Assembly (NCBI GenBank): GCA_039033415.1
Contig: JBCCCR010000024.1
Coordinates: 1 to 64,000 of the forward strand
Direction of reading: 5' to 3'
Length of the DNA: 64,000 nt
Source: Pseudomonadota bacterium
Lineage (GTDB): Bacteria; Pseudomonadota; Gammaproteobacteria; Xanthomonadales; SZUA-38
A program made the position numbers and the translations under genes. Below are positions 22,439-35,966 of this stretch, piece by piece (position 1 is the stretch's first letter; each line of letters opens with the position of its first letter). Under the pieces are notes generated by a model. The model searched no databases, was not told the DNA's origin, and saw nothing but the letters and a program-made list of their open reading frames with translations.

Positions 22439-22858
22439 ATGGCTTCGAAACAACTGGGCTTTGGGGGCTTTGCTCTACGCTGGGTAGCGGCGCTGGCGCT
22501 GACGGCGTCGATCTTTAATCCCACGGGCTATTCATACGTACACTGGGTCTCCCAGTCGGTGTCGGAACAGCTTCCGCTCAAGGTTCTTGCCGGGATCGTT
22601 TTGCTGATTGGTCTCATCATCTTCTTCCGCGCAACCTGGCGCAGCATCGGCGCGCTGGGCATTGTGCTGGTTGTCGGGTTGATGGCGACGCTCGTTTGGC
22701 TCCTGGTCGATCTTCAGCTCCTGACCATTGACGCCGGGCACGTGCTGACCTGGATCGGGCTGGTGGTCATGGCCACGGTGCTGGCCGTCGGCATGTCGTG
22801 GTCACATGTTCGACGCCGCATCACCGGCCAGGTTGACGGCGACGATCTGGGAGACTGA
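22439..22858 (+). CDS. DUF6524 family membrane protein
   Basis: The 139-residue protein has four predicted membrane segments (about residues 10-26, 47-63, 68-90 and 98-117) and short basic ends. It resembles the DUF6524 family (start MASKQLGFGGFALRWVAAL, NPTGYSYVHW), whose function is unknown. I chose the ATG at 22439; the frame is open upstream but that part overlaps the hairpin region. The DUF2058 gene follows after 3 bases, so the two are probably cotranscribed. Confidence 0.75.
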   Translation: MASKQLGFGGFALRWVAALALTASIFNPTGYSYVHWVSQSVSEQLPLKVLAGIVLLIGLIIFFRATWRSIGALGIVLVVGLMATLVWLLVDLQLLTIDAGHVLTWIGLVVMATVLAVGMSWSHVRRRITGQVDGDDLGD

Positions 22859-22861
22859 GCG

Positions 22862-23365
22862 GTGAGCGGATCGTCGATGGCAGACCAGCTCCGGCAGCTG
22901 GGGTTGGCCAAGAAAACGCCCAAAAAGCCGGCCAGAAAAAATCGCCGAAAAGGGGCTGTGAAGCCTCAGAATAAAGACGCTGGCGGCGAGATCACCCTTG
23001 CTGCCGCGTACTCGGAGCGAGCCAGAGACGAGCAGCGCCAGCGCGACGCAACCGCCCGCGAAAAGCGGCTCGAGCAGCAGCGTCGCAAGGCGCTGAATGA
23101 CGCGCTTGCCAAGCTGATCAAGCCGGCATCCCTCAACAGTCAGGATGCGGACATCGATCGCTTTTTTGAGTATGCCGGCAAGATCCGCAAGATTTTTGTC
23201 ACCGAAGAGCAGCAGCAGGCGCTCAATCGGGGTGAACTCGGTATTGTGACTTTCCGCGGCGGCTACCACCTGGTGTTACCCGCGATTGTTGAGCAGGTGG
23301 CCGAGGTAAAAGAGGAAGCGGTGGCTTTCCGTCCCCAGGTTGCGGACGGCGACGAGCTGGCCTGA
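22862..23365 (+). CDS. DUF2058 family protein (YaiL-like)
   Basis: The 167-residue cytoplasmic protein has the typical DUF2058 layout: a short N-terminal helix (MADQLRQLGLAKK), a long Lys/Arg-rich stretch (about 15-70), and a C-terminal globular part (about 85-160, with FFEYAGKIRKIFVTEEQQQAL and LGIVTFRGGYHLV). The basic region suggests nucleic-acid or ribosome association, but function is unproven. It starts at GTG 22862 in my call; the ATG at 22877 fits the family start equally well. Confidence 0.8.
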   Translation: MSGSSMADQLRQLGLAKKTPKKPARKNRRKGAVKPQNKDAGGEITLAAAYSERARDEQRQRDATAREKRLEQQRRKALNDALAKLIKPASLNSQDADIDRFFEYAGKIRKIFVTEEQQQALNRGELGIVTFRGGYHLVLPAIVEQVAEVKEEAVAFRPQVADGDELA

Positions 23366-23461
23366 TTTATCCCGCTGGTTGTGGAAACGGCGGGGCGGGG
23401 CGCTTGTTTCGTCCTCTCCGGCGTCCTATGCTTGGGCTAAGCGAATAAGCGCGGAGGATTC

Positions 23462-24022
23462 ATGGCATCTCCGGAAGAACAGCTGCAGACCATGATCAAC
23501 AACCTGTCGGAGAAGACCGGCAATGATCTGCATACCTGGCTCAAGCTGCTGAGGGGCGCTGGGCTGGGGAAACATGGGGAGCTCGTCAAACATCTTAAGT
23601 CGGAGCATGGCGTCAGCCACGGCTTCGCTAATCTGATTGCCTCGGAGTTCCTGAAAACCGGCGAATCGATGAAGTCGCCGGAAGAGCTGGTCGAAACGCA
23701 GTATGCGGGGCCCAAGTCTGCCCTGCGGCCGATCTACGACACGCTGATTGGAGTGGTCGAACGTTTCGGCGACGACATCGAGGTTTCGCCGAAAAAAGCG
23801 TACGTCAGCCTGCGTCGCAATAAACAGTTTGCTCTGATTCAGCCTTCTACCGCTTCGCGTCTCGACGTGGGTATAAAGCTCAAGGACACGGAGTCGAACG
23901 ATCGGCTGGAGCCCTCGGGGAGCTTCAACGCGATGGTCAGTCACCGTGTGCGGGTGGAGGACGCCATTGAGATCGATTCGGAGCTCAAAGACTGGCTCAA
24001 GCAGGCTTACGACGAAGCCTGA
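23462..24022 (+). CDS. DUF4287/DUF5655 domain protein
   Basis: The 186-residue product has an N-terminal DUF4287-like helical region (about residues 1-70, HTWLKLLRGAGLGKHGELVKHLKSEHG in part) and a C-terminal DUF5655-like region (about 75-185, with KKAYVSLRRNKQFALI and GIKLKDTE), resembling proteins annotated as DNA-transport or restriction-like accessory factors without experimental support. A GGAGG site precedes the ATG. It stands alone, with 96 bases before it and 103 bases before the convergent metH. Confidence 0.75.
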   Translation: MASPEEQLQTMINNLSEKTGNDLHTWLKLLRGAGLGKHGELVKHLKSEHGVSHGFANLIASEFLKTGESMKSPEELVETQYAGPKSALRPIYDTLIGVVERFGDDIEVSPKKAYVSLRRNKQFALIQPSTASRLDVGIKLKDTESNDRLEPSGSFNAMVSHRVRVEDAIEIDSELKDWLKQAYDEA

Positions 24023-24125
24023 TTTTGACGGCGGCACGGGGCGGTGCGGCCTTCGGCAGCGCTCTGGCTCCTTTTCTTGGCACCCAACGAGGCACTAAGA
24101 CGCAGCGTCCCTCTGACTTAGAGCA

Positions 24126-27805
<3,680 letters not shown>

Positions 27806-27809
<4 letters not shown>

Positions 27810-28819
27810 TGGCGCAAATCCTTTTGGCCGGGCTTGAGGGCCTCAAACGTAATCACTTCAAAGTGTGGCACCCGGGACTCCCGCGAGGTGACCTCACAGC
27901 TCACCACCTTCAGTCCGGCGGCCCGGAAAAACTGACCCAGCTGGCGCCGGCTGAAACCGAGGTTCACGTGATTGAACGGCTGCACCGCCGCTTCATGCCG
28001 ATGTTTCTTGAGGGTGGAGCCAACCAGCGTGCCGCCTGGGGCCAGTACCCGGGCCGCTTCGGTCACCGCCTCCTGCGGCTGCCGGGTGTAGGTGAGCGCG
28101 TGCATCAGCAGCACCACGTCGAATGCGCCATCGGCAAACGTCATGTTGTGCATGTCGCCCTGCACGCACGTGACGTTATCGAAGCGCGCGAGGCGTCGTG
28201 CGCCAGCGGCCACCACCGGTTCGCTGGAATCGATACAGGTCACCTCGCGGGAGCGCGGTGCGAGCATCTCCGCGAGAACCCCGTCACCGGACGCAACGTC
28301 GAGCACCCGGCCCAGATGCAGCAGCTGCAGCGCCGCCCGGGTGGTTGCTTCCCAGGTGCGGCCCGGGGAGTAGTGGCGCTCCATGTCGCCAGCGACGGCG
28401 TCTGCCCAGTTGCGGGTGCTGGCTCGTGCCGCCAGCACGCCAGGCAGTCGTTCGCGATCGGCGCTCAGCAGCGAGTCTTCTACCGCGGCCGTCAGAGTCT
28501 TCCAAATTTCTTCCAGCGGCGCCTCGTGCAGTCGCTGGTGGGGGCGATAGTAGCTTTGCACGCCCGACTTGCGGTCCACCACCAGGCCCGCTTCGCGCAG
28601 CTTGGCTAGGTGTGTCGACACGCGAGGCTGTGCCAGCATCGTGATCTGGGCAAGCTCGGCCACCGTCAGCTCTTCACCGGAAAGCAGCAGCAGGAGGCGA
28701 ACCCTGCTGGGGTCCGCCAATACCTTGAGGAGGCCGGAAGTGGTGCCAAGATCGATGATCGTATCCTTATATCGCGATATTAAGATGAAAGGGTACCAAG
28801 ACCCCCGCAAAAAGGCCAC
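27806..28819 (-). CDS. ArsR-family regulator fused to SAM-dependent methyltransferase
   Basis: The protein has an N-terminal winged-helix ArsR domain ([20 protein letters not shown], then [22 protein letters not shown]) and a C-terminal class I methyltransferase with motif [16 protein letters not shown] and motif post-I VTCIDSS. The ArsR part lacks a typical metal-binding CxC. Related ArsR-methyltransferase or SahR-type proteins regulate methionine-cycle genes in response to S-adenosyl compounds; that role is inferred here from the overlap with metH. The start is unclear: the first canonical in-frame starts before the ArsR domain are GTG 28819 and TTG 28810, both upstream of a perfect palindrome at 28769-28780, while downstream of it only ATC codons (28759, 28756) are available. 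The coordinates use GTG 28819. Confidence 0.75.
28769..28780. promoter_or_regulatory. Candidate operator palindrome of the ArsR-methyltransferase/metH operon
   Basis: ATATCGCGATAT is a perfect 12-bp palindrome in an AT-richer patch, lying where the 5' end of the regulator gene must be. On the minus strand it is followed by TATAAGGAT, which could supply a -10 box or a ribosome-binding site. ArsR-type repressors bind such short inverted repeats, so autoregulation is likely. Confidence 0.5.
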
Positions 28820-29180
28820 CGTGACCTTGCGGGCCGGCGCTCTGCGAGTGGTTCGAAAAGCCATCCATGGCTCTGGGTTGCAGCGGTCGAGCATGCGACA
28901 ATACGCCGGCGACGTGAGCCGGGTCGCAGCAGCGTGCGGTAAGGGGCCAATCTCCGGAAAAGCCCCCAGCCCGGTTCGATGAAGACGCCAAGATTTCCCA
29001 CGCTTTTGGAGGTGCCGGCGAGGTGCAGCGGAGGGTGATCCGAAGGTCCGAAGCCGGCCTGCGTTAGCCGGCCAGCCGGACCGTACTGGGAGGAGTAACG
29101 GCTCGCTGGCGCTCGGCCAGGAGCCCGTTCGCGGTGGGCCGGCTAAAACCGGCAGACCGGACACGAGGGAAGAGAGCGAA
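28820..29180. other. 361-base divergent intergenic region upstream of the glutamate dehydrogenase gene
   Basis: I see no gene. The right half is rich in GCCGGC dyads, for example GCCGGC (29053-29058) with GCCGGC (29067-29072), and GCCGG (29138-29142) with CCGGC (29149-29153). These suggest a structured leader for the plus-strand gene. The left half contains the second copy of the short repeat motif (28851-28872). No known riboswitch class was recognised. Confidence 0.5.
28851..28872 (-). repeat. Short intergenic repeat motif, copy 2
   Basis: Inverted copy of the 22-base motif at 22337-22358 (19 of 22 identical, uninterrupted core of 16). It lies just upstream of the ArsR-methyltransferase gene; an in-frame ATG within it (28864) is unlikely to be the start. 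Confidence 0.4.
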
Positions 29181-32100
29181 ATGACGAAGATCATGGCCGC
29201 CGACGTGCGCAACCAAACCTTGGAACTGCTGCCGCAGACCATCAAAGGCAACGAGAGCCGCTGGGCCGGCGCTTTTGCTGAACACTTCTTAGCTCACGTG
29301 CCCGAAGCGGAGCTCACCGCGGAGGCCGGCGCGTTCTGGGCGGCCGCGATCAGCGCGCAGCTGCAGCTGTTGAAGCAGCGGCTAAGAGGCCAGGTCAGCA
29401 TCGAAATCTCCAACCCGAGCGAATCGCTCCGGTCGGAGCGGCGGCTGACCCTCGTGGACGTCGTCAGCGCCGATCGGCCGTTTCTGGTGGACTCAGCGAC
29501 GCTCGCCATCGCCGAAAGCGGTCACTCGATCCGCCGCGTGATTCACCCGATCTACCGCGTTAGCCGCGATGCTGGCGGGTTTTTGATGGACCTCAAGCCC
29601 GGCAACCAGGATGGGGACGAGGGCGCGGCGGAATCGGTCATGCAGTTTCATCTGGACCGGATCAGCGATAGCCAGCAGATCGCGGACCTCAAGTCGCGCA
29701 TTGCCGACCAGCTCGAAGACGTGCGCCTGGCGGTGGACGACTGGCAGACGATGATCGCCCAGGCGCTCAGCGTGGCAGATGAAGTGGCGCAGGCCAAGAC
29801 CCCCTACGGCAGTGAGCGGCAGGAGGAAACCGCGGATTTCCTGCGCTGGATGGTGAACCAGCATTTTACGTTTCTGGGCTACCGGCAGTATCAGGTTGTG
29901 CCGGTGGAAGACGAGTTTGATCTCGAGCCGCAGGAAAGCACCGGGCTGGGAATCCTCCGCCCCGAGGGACGGCTGCGCAAGCCGCCGCGCCTGGTCAGAC
30001 TGAAGACGGCCAGCCCGAGCGAGCTGTCGGACGCGTCACCGATAGTGTTGACCAAGGCGGGGGTGCGCTCAACGGTCCACCGCGGCGGGCACCTCGACCA
30101 TGTCGGCGTCATGATCTTCGACGACAACGGCAAGCTCACCGGTGAGCACCGCTTTCTGGGTCTCTACGCCTCCGCCGCCTACAACCGGCGCCCCTGGGAC
30201 ATGCCCTTGGTCCGCCGCAACGTGACCGCGGTCATGGATCGCTCCGTCTACAAGCCGGACAGCCACGGCGGCAAAGCGCTGCTCCACATCATGGAAACCC
30301 TGCCGCGTGACGAGCTGTTTCAGTCCGACCCGGAGGAGCTCTTTCATACGGTGACCAGCGTGTTTGAGCTGCAGGAGCGGCGCCAGACGCGGCTGCTGAT
30401 TCGGCAGGATCGCTTTGGGCGCTTTTTTTCCTGTCTGGTCTATTTGCCTCGGGAACGATTCAACACGGAAACGCGCCAGACGCTGCAGGAAATCCTGACG
30501 CGTGCGCTTAACGGCGTGAGGATCGACTACACGGTACAGCTTGATGAGTCGGTGCTGGCTCGCCTGCATCTGATGATCTGGGTCGACCCGACCCGCCAAG
30601 GGCCGGCGACGGTGATCGACCAAGACGGCCTGCAGCAGGCCGTGGCGGATGCGGTGCGGTCCTGGAGTGACCGCCTGGGCGAAGTTCTGGTCGACAAACA
30701 TGGGGAAGAAATCGGCGAAGCGTGGACCCGGACGTTCGGTGAGGCGTTTCCCGCCGCCTACGTCGAGGACGTTGCCCCCTGGGTCGCGGCCTTCGACGTG
30801 GAGAAGCTCGCTCGCCTGGACTCGCAGGATTCGCTGGAGCTGAGCCTCTATCGGCCTCGCGTCCAGCCGACGGGCAAGTTCCGCTTCAAGGTGTTTCGGT
30901 GGAACAACACGATCGCGCTCAGCGACGTGCTGCCCATTTTGGAGAACCTCGGTCTGCGGGTCGTGAGGGAACGGCCCTACCGGCTGCAGATCGGCCCAGG
31001 GAGCGTCCGCTGGGTGCAAGATTTTGACATCGTTCTCGCCGCCGGCGGCGATCTGGATCTGGAAACCGTTGGCCAGCCTTTTCAGGAGGGTTTTGAGCAG
31101 ATCGTGCGAGGCCGGCTGGAGAGTGACGGCTTTAACCGCCTGATTCTTGGGGCGGGTCTCAACTGGCGACAGGTGGTGATCCTGAGAGCCTACTGCCGGT
31201 ACTGGCGGCAGACCGGCTGCCCCTATTCGCAGCAGTACATCGAGCAAACGCTGGCGAGCCACCCGCGCCAGGCGGCGCTGCTGGTTACGCTGTTTGCGGC
31301 GCGCTTCGATCCCGGGCTGGGCCCGTTGACGGGCCAGCCTGAGGACGAGGCGGCACGTCAGACCGTCGCCCAGCAGCGGGCGCGCATGCTGGCGCGGCTG
31401 CAGCGGACGGCCGCCGCGCTGAAGCTGATGCCTGGGGACGGCGCTGACCTGACGGCGGCGGATCGGTCGGAGCTCATCAGCCTGTGCCAGGTGCTGATGA
31501 CCGCGAGCCTGGCGCGGGTTCGTTCGTCGGACCACGACCGCATCCTGCGAAGCTTCGCGGACCTGATCGGCGCCACGCTCCGCAGCAATGCGTTTCAGGG
31601 CAGCCTCGACGATCCGGAGCGCGGCTACATCAGCCTGAAGTTCGACTCAGCCAAGGTACCGGACCTGCCCAAGCCGGCACCCTGGCGCGAAATTTTTGTT
31701 TACTCACCCACGGTTGAGGGTATCCATCTTCGGGGCGGCCCGGTCAGCCGCGGGGGGCTGCGCTGGTCCGACCGCTTCGAAGATTTCCGCACGGAGGTCC
31801 TGGGGCTCATGAAAGCCCAGCAGGTCAAAAACACAATGATTGTTCCCGTTGGCGCCAAGGGAGGTTTTGTCGCCCGCAATATCGAACCTGGCAGCAACCG
31901 GGATGCGAGAATGGCTGCAGGCGTGGCCAGCTATCGGCGCTTTATCAACGGCCTGCTCGATATCACCGACAACCTCACCGAACAAGGCCTCACGCACCCG
32001 GCACGGGTGGTGCGCCACGATCAGGACGATCCGTATCTGGTGGTGGCTGCGGACAAGGGTACGGCGACGTTTTCCGACATTGCGAACGCCGTAGCCGCCG

Positions 32101-34181
32101 ACCATCACTTCTGGCTTGGGGATGCCTTTGCCTCGGGCGGGTCGGTCGGCTACGACCACAAAAAAATGGGTATCACGGCGCGCGGCGCCTGGGAGTCCGT
32201 GAAGCGCCACTTTCGTGAGCTTGGCGTGGACTGTCAGGCTGAGCCATTCGCCGTGGTGGGCATCGGCGACATGGCCGGAGACGTGTTCGGCAATGGGATG
32301 CTGCTGTCGCCGGCGATTTGCCTTAAAGGTGCCTTCAACCACGAACACATTTTTCTTGACCCAGAGCCTGATCCGGAGAGCAGTTTCGCTGAGCGCCAGC
32401 GCCTGTTTGACCTACCGCGGTCTTCCTGGACGGACTACAACGCCGAGCTGATCAGCAACGGAGGCGGTGTCTATTCTCGCTTCGACAAAACGGTAGACGT
32501 GACCGAGCCCGTCGCTGAATGGTTGGGACTGAAGGCCGGTCCGATGGCACCCAACGATCTGATCCGAGCGCTGCTGAAGGCGCCCGTGGATCTGCTCTGG
32601 AACGGCGGGATCGGCACCTACGTCAAGGGTGCCAGCGAAACCGATCTGGAGGTGGGCGACCGCAACAACGATTCACTGCGGGTCAATGGTTCGGAGCTGC
32701 GTTGCCGGGTGGTCGGCGAAGGCGGCAACCTGGGGCTGACGCAGCACGGTCGCGTAGAATTTGCCTTGGCCGGTGGCCGCATCAACACCGATTTTGTTGA
32801 CAACGCCGGCGGCGTGGACTGTTCGGACCACGAGGTCAACATCAAGATTCTTCTGAACCAGGCCATGGCTGACGACCAGATCGACGACAGCCAGCGGGTT
32901 GAGATGCTGGCCTCCATGACCGACGAAGTGGCGGAGCTGGTGCTTCGCAACAACTACCTCCAGAGCCAGGCGCTCAGCCTGATGGAGGCGCACACGGTGC
33001 CTCGACTCGGCTCGAAAGCCCACATGATCAGCGTCCTGGAAGCCCGCGGGCTGCTCGATCGACAGCTCGAGGCGCTGCCGACCGATGAGGAGATCCACCA
33101 GCGCAAAGGGCAGGGGACCGGCCTCATGCGGCCAGAGCTTGCGGTGCTGCTGTCATACAGCAAGATCACGCTCTACCAGGACCTCCTGGCGAGCGACGTT
33201 CCCGAGGACAGCTATCTCTCGCGCGAGCTGCTCGGCTATTTCCCGAAACCGTTGCGGGAACGTTTCGCTGACTTGGCGGCTGAGCATCGGCTGCGCCGCG
33301 AAATTATTGCCACCGTCGTCACCAACTCGATGGTCAATCGAATGGGCGCCACGTTCTGTCTGCGCATGGGTGAGGAAACCGGCGCTGACGCCGCGGAGAT
33401 CGCTAAAGCCTACACGGCAGCGCGAGAGATCTTCGACGCCCGCCAGATCTGGGCGGCGATTGAGGCGACCGATAACCAGGTGGCCAGCGCGCACCAGATC
33501 GAAGCCCATCTGACCGTCTGGAATCTGCTGCGCCACGCCACGCGCTGGCTGCTCAACCACCACCGCGGGCAGCTGGATGTCGCCCTCATGGTCGAGCGAT
33601 ATGGCAAGCCCGCGCAGGAGCTGATGAGCAGAATTGTGGGCTGGATGACCGCGGCCCAGGCCAAACGGGTCAGTGGCTATCGGGCAAGGCTCCAGCGCGG
33701 TGGCTTTTCGGAGGCACTCACCGACACGCTGGTTAGCTGCTCTCAGCTGAAACCGGCGCTGGATATCCTGGACGTAGCGCGCCGGGGCGACACCGAGCTG
33801 GAGCTGGTCACTCGAAGCTATTTTCGCATCGGGCAGCACCTGCGGCTCGGCTGGCTCATGCAGCAGATTGAACAGCTGCCGGTCGACGGTCAGTGGCACG
33901 CCGCGGCGCGTGGCGCTCTGCGCGACGAGCTGTACGGCAAGCAGCAGCAGCTGACCCAGCAGGTTGTCGGCCGGCTGGCAGGCGCCAGCAGCGGCGACGC
34001 CGAGGCGGGCGGCCTGTTCCGGAACTGGCTGGCAGTCGCCGATAGCGAAGTGCGCGGCTTTGGGCATATGATGTCGGACATGCGGGCCAGCGGGACGGCC
34101 GACTACGCCAAGGCGTCGGTTGCGGTCAGGAATCTTGAAAGGGTGCTGGCCGTCACCGCCGAGTCACCAGGGGAGCAATAA
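29181..34181 (+). CDS. NAD-specific glutamate dehydrogenase, large (GDH-180) class
   Basis: This enzyme oxidatively deaminates glutamate to 2-oxoglutarate with NAD+, supporting amino-acid catabolism. The 1666-residue product matches the 180-kDa class: a long N-terminal region with ACT-like segments (about 1-700), the catalytic domain (about 730-1230) with the substrate-binding Lys in [12 protein letters not shown] (about residue 890) and the GGIGTYVKG and [10 protein letters not shown] stretches, and a helical C-terminal domain. The ATG follows AGGGAAGAG. NAD kinase begins 2 bases after the stop, so the two are cotranscribed. This GDH class is frequent in Xanthomonadales and pseudomonads. Confidence 0.95.
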   Translation: MTKIMAADVRNQTLELLPQTIKGNESRWAGAFAEHFLAHVPEAELTAEAGAFWAAAISAQLQLLKQRLRGQVSIEISNPSESLRSERRLTLVDVVSADRPFLVDSATLAIAESGHSIRRVIHPIYRVSRDAGGFLMDLKPGNQDGDEGAAESVMQFHLDRISDSQQIADLKSRIADQLEDVRLAVDDWQTMIAQALSVADEVAQAKTPYGSERQEETADFLRWMVNQHFTFLGYRQYQVVPVEDEFDLEPQESTGLGILRPEGRLRKPPRLVRLKTASPSELSDASPIVLTKAGVRSTVHRGGHLDHVGVMIFDDNGKLTGEHRFLGLYASAAYNRRPWDMPLVRRNVTAVMDRSVYKPDSHGGKALLHIMETLPRDELFQSDPEELFHTVTSVFELQERRQTRLLIRQDRFGRFFSCLVYLPRERFNTETRQTLQEILTRALNGVRIDYTVQLDESVLARLHLMIWVDPTRQGPATVIDQDGLQQAVADAVRSWSDRLGEVLVDKHGEEIGEAWTRTFGEAFPAAYVEDVAPWVAAFDVEKLARLDSQDSLELSLYRPRVQPTGKFRFKVFRWNNTIALSDVLPILENLGLRVVRERPYRLQIGPGSVRWVQDFDIVLAAGGDLDLETVGQPFQEGFEQIVRGRLESDGFNRLILGAGLNWRQVVILRAYCRYWRQTGCPYSQQYIEQTLASHPRQAALLVTLFAARFDPGLGPLTGQPEDEAARQTVAQQRARMLARLQRTAAALKLMPGDGADLTAADRSELISLCQVLMTASLARVRSSDHDRILRSFADLIGATLRSNAFQGSLDDPERGYISLKFDSAKVPDLPKPAPWREIFVYSPTVEGIHLRGGPVSRGGLRWSDRFEDFRTEVLGLMKAQQVKNTMIVPVGAKGGFVARNIEPGSNRDARMAAGVASYRRFINGLLDITDNLTEQGLTHPARVVRHDQDDPYLVVAADKGTATFSDIANAVAADHHFWLGDAFASGGSVGYDHKKMGITARGAWESVKRHFRELGVDCQAEPFAVVGIGDMAGDVFGNGMLLSPAICLKGAFNHEHIFLDPEPDPESSFAERQRLFDLPRSSWTDYNAELISNGGGVYSRFDKTVDVTEPVAEWLGLKAGPMAPNDLIRALLKAPVDLLWNGGIGTYVKGASETDLEVGDRNNDSLRVNGSELRCRVVGEGGNLGLTQHGRVEFALAGGRINTDFVDNAGGVDCSDHEVNIKILLNQAMADDQIDDSQRVEMLASMTDEVAELVLRNNYLQSQALSLMEAHTVPRLGSKAHMISVLEARGLLDRQLEALPTDEEIHQRKGQGTGLMRPELAVLLSYSKITLYQDLLASDVPEDSYLSRELLGYFPKPLRERFADLAAEHRLRREIIATVVTNSMVNRMGATFCLRMGEETGADAAEIAKAYTAAREIFDARQIWAAIEATDNQVASAHQIEAHLTVWNLLRHATRWLLNHHRGQLDVALMVERYGKPAQELMSRIVGWMTAAQAKRVSGYRARLQRGGFSEALTDTLVSCSQLKPALDILDVARRGDTELELVTRSYFRIGQHLRLGWLMQQIEQLPVDGQWHAAARGALRDELYGKQQQLTQQVVGRLAGASSGDAEAGGLFRNWLAVADSEVRGFGHMMSDMRASGTADYAKASVAVRNLERVLAVTAESPGEQ

Positions 34182-34183
34182 CT

Positions 34184-34951
34184 TTGACCGCCATCGCGTT
34201 TGTCGCCAGCCGTACCGAGGGAGCCCAGCAGGCTCGCAAGCAGATGATCGACCGCTATGGCGATCACCCGCCGGAGGAGGCGGACATCATCGTAGCCATC
34301 GGCGGCGATGGGTTCATGCTTCAGACCATGCACCGCAGCATGAACCTGAGCAAACCGATCTACGGGCTAATGCAGGGTTCGGTCGGGTTTCTGATGAACC
34401 AATTTGAAGATGCTGGGCTCGATCTGCCCGAGCGACTGGCTCGCGCGGAGACCGCTGAGCTTCACCCGCTTCGCATGGTGGCGCAGGGTGAGTCGGGCGC
34501 GGAGCTGACCGCGCTGGCCATCAACGAGGTTTCGGTCTTTCGGCAGACCAAGCAGGCGGCTAAAATCCGCGTCAAAATCAACGATGCGGTCAAGCTTGAA
34601 GAATTGATTTGCGACGGGATTTTGCTGTCGACGCCGGCCGGCAGCACGGCCTATAACCTGTCCGCCCATGGCCCGATTGTGCCGCTCGGCGCCAATATCC
34701 TGGCGCTGACGCCGATCAGCCCGTTCCGGCCCCGACGCTGGCGCGGTGCGTTACTGCAGTGTGACGCGAAGGTCTGCTTCGAAGTGCTGGATCACTACAA
34801 ACGCCCGGTGAGCGCAGTGGCGGATGCGTTTGAGGTCCGCGACGTGGTGGAGGTATCGATCACCGAGGCGAAAGACGTGACCCTGCGGATGATGTTTGAC
34901 CCGGAGCACAACCTGGAAGACCGAATCCTGAACGAGCAGTTCACGATATGA
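34184..34951 (+). CDS. nadK: NAD kinase, short type
   Basis: NAD kinase phosphorylates NAD+ to NADP+, setting the NADPH pool. The 255-residue product has the GGDG motif ([14 protein letters not shown], near residue 43) and the second signature [22 protein letters not shown]. It is the short form seen in Xanthomonadales and alphaproteobacteria rather than the longer E. coli type. The start is TTG at 34184, preceded by GGGGAG; no better start precedes GGDG. It directly follows the NAD-dependent glutamate dehydrogenase. Confidence 0.93.
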   Translation: MTAIAFVASRTEGAQQARKQMIDRYGDHPPEEADIIVAIGGDGFMLQTMHRSMNLSKPIYGLMQGSVGFLMNQFEDAGLDLPERLARAETAELHPLRMVAQGESGAELTALAINEVSVFRQTKQAAKIRVKINDAVKLEELICDGILLSTPAGSTAYNLSAHGPIVPLGANILALTPISPFRPRRWRGALLQCDAKVCFEVLDHYKRPVSAVADAFEVRDVVEVSITEAKDVTLRMMFDPEHNLEDRILNEQFTI

Positions 34952-35012
34952 ACGGACCCCAGCGACTAACCCGGACGATTCGGGGTCGAGGCGGAAGCGA
35001 GGCCCCCGGCCG

Positions 35013-35966
35013 TTGACCGCCCAGGCGCCGGCAAGCACAGCGGTGGAACCCTCGTTTGTCGTAGCGATTTCCAGCCGCGCGCTTTTTGACCTCGACGAGA
35101 GCCACCGGCTGTTCGAGCGTGAAGGGGTTGAGGCCTATTCTCAGTTTCAGATCGCGCACGAAGACGACTCCCTGCGTCCCGGCATCGCGTTTCCGCTGGT
35201 CAAAAAATTGCTGCACCTGAACCGGCTATCGCGGGAACTGAATCAGGCGCATCCAGACGACCCGCCGACCACGCCCCTGGTCGAAGTCATTTTGTTGTCG
35301 CGCAACAGCGGTGATACGGGGCTGCGAATTTTTAACTCGATCGAAAACCACGGTCTGGATATCGTCCGTGCAGCTTTTACCAACGGGGCGAGCCCCTTCG
35401 CGTACGTCGAGTCGTTCGGCGCAGATTTGTTCTTGTCGACCAACCCCGACGACGTCCGCGAAGCGCTGAACGCCGGGTTTGCCGCTGCCACAATTTTGCC
35501 GTCGACCGTTGCGGTGAGCAGCGACTCGGAGCTACGCATCGCGTTTGACGGTGACGCCGTGCTGTTCCACGACGCGGCGGAGCGTATCTATCAGGAGCAG
35601 GGTCTGGAGGCTTTTGCGGCGAGCGAAAAAGCTGCCGCCGACCAGCCGCTGTCCGGTGGCCCCTTTAAGCCGGTGCTGTCCGCCATTCACCGGATCCAGG
35701 CCGCTTTTCCAGCGGAGCACAACCCGATCCGCACGGCGCTGGTGACCGCGCGCTCGGCGCCGGCCCACAAGCGGGTGATCCTGACCCTGCGCGACTGGGG
35801 CATCCGGCTGGACGAGGCGCTGTTCCTGGGCGGCAAACCCAAAGGGCCATTCCTGAAAGCGTTCGGCGCCGACATCTTCTTTGACGACCAGACCGAACAC
35901 TGCAATTCAGCTAGCAACCACGTGGCGACCGGGCACGTGCCACACGGCGTGGCCAACCGCAGCTGA
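35013..35966 (+). CDS. 5'-nucleotidase (cytosolic 5'-nucleotidase 1-like)
   Basis: The 317-residue protein belongs to the PF06189-type 5'-nucleotidases, HAD-fold enzymes that hydrolyse nucleoside monophosphates. Recognisable stretches are FVVAISSRALFDLDESH near the N-terminus, VILLSRNSGDTGLRIFNSI, RIAFDGDAVLFHD (HAD-like DGD, about residue 177) and ALVTARSAPAHKRVI. It starts at TTG 35013, 61 bases after nadK, and its stop overlaps the next ATG (TGATG). With GDH and NAD kinase it may balance nucleotide or NAD turnover, which is inference. Confidence 0.88.
   Translation: MTAQAPASTAVEPSFVVAISSRALFDLDESHRLFEREGVEAYSQFQIAHEDDSLRPGIAFPLVKKLLHLNRLSRELNQAHPDDPPTTPLVEVILLSRNSGDTGLRIFNSIENHGLDIVRAAFTNGASPFAYVESFGADLFLSTNPDDVREALNAGFAAATILPSTVAVSSDSELRIAFDGDAVLFHDAAERIYQEQGLEAFAASEKAAADQPLSGGPFKPVLSAIHRIQAAFPAEHNPIRTALVTARSAPAHKRVILTLRDWGIRLDEALFLGGKPKGPFLKAFGADIFFDDQTEHCNSASNHVATGHVPHGVANRS

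Noticed and set aside
28820-29180. Cobalamin, SAH or SAM riboswitch upstream of the ArsR-methyltransferase/metH genes
   Set aside because: I could not find the conserved core of any of these classes on either strand.
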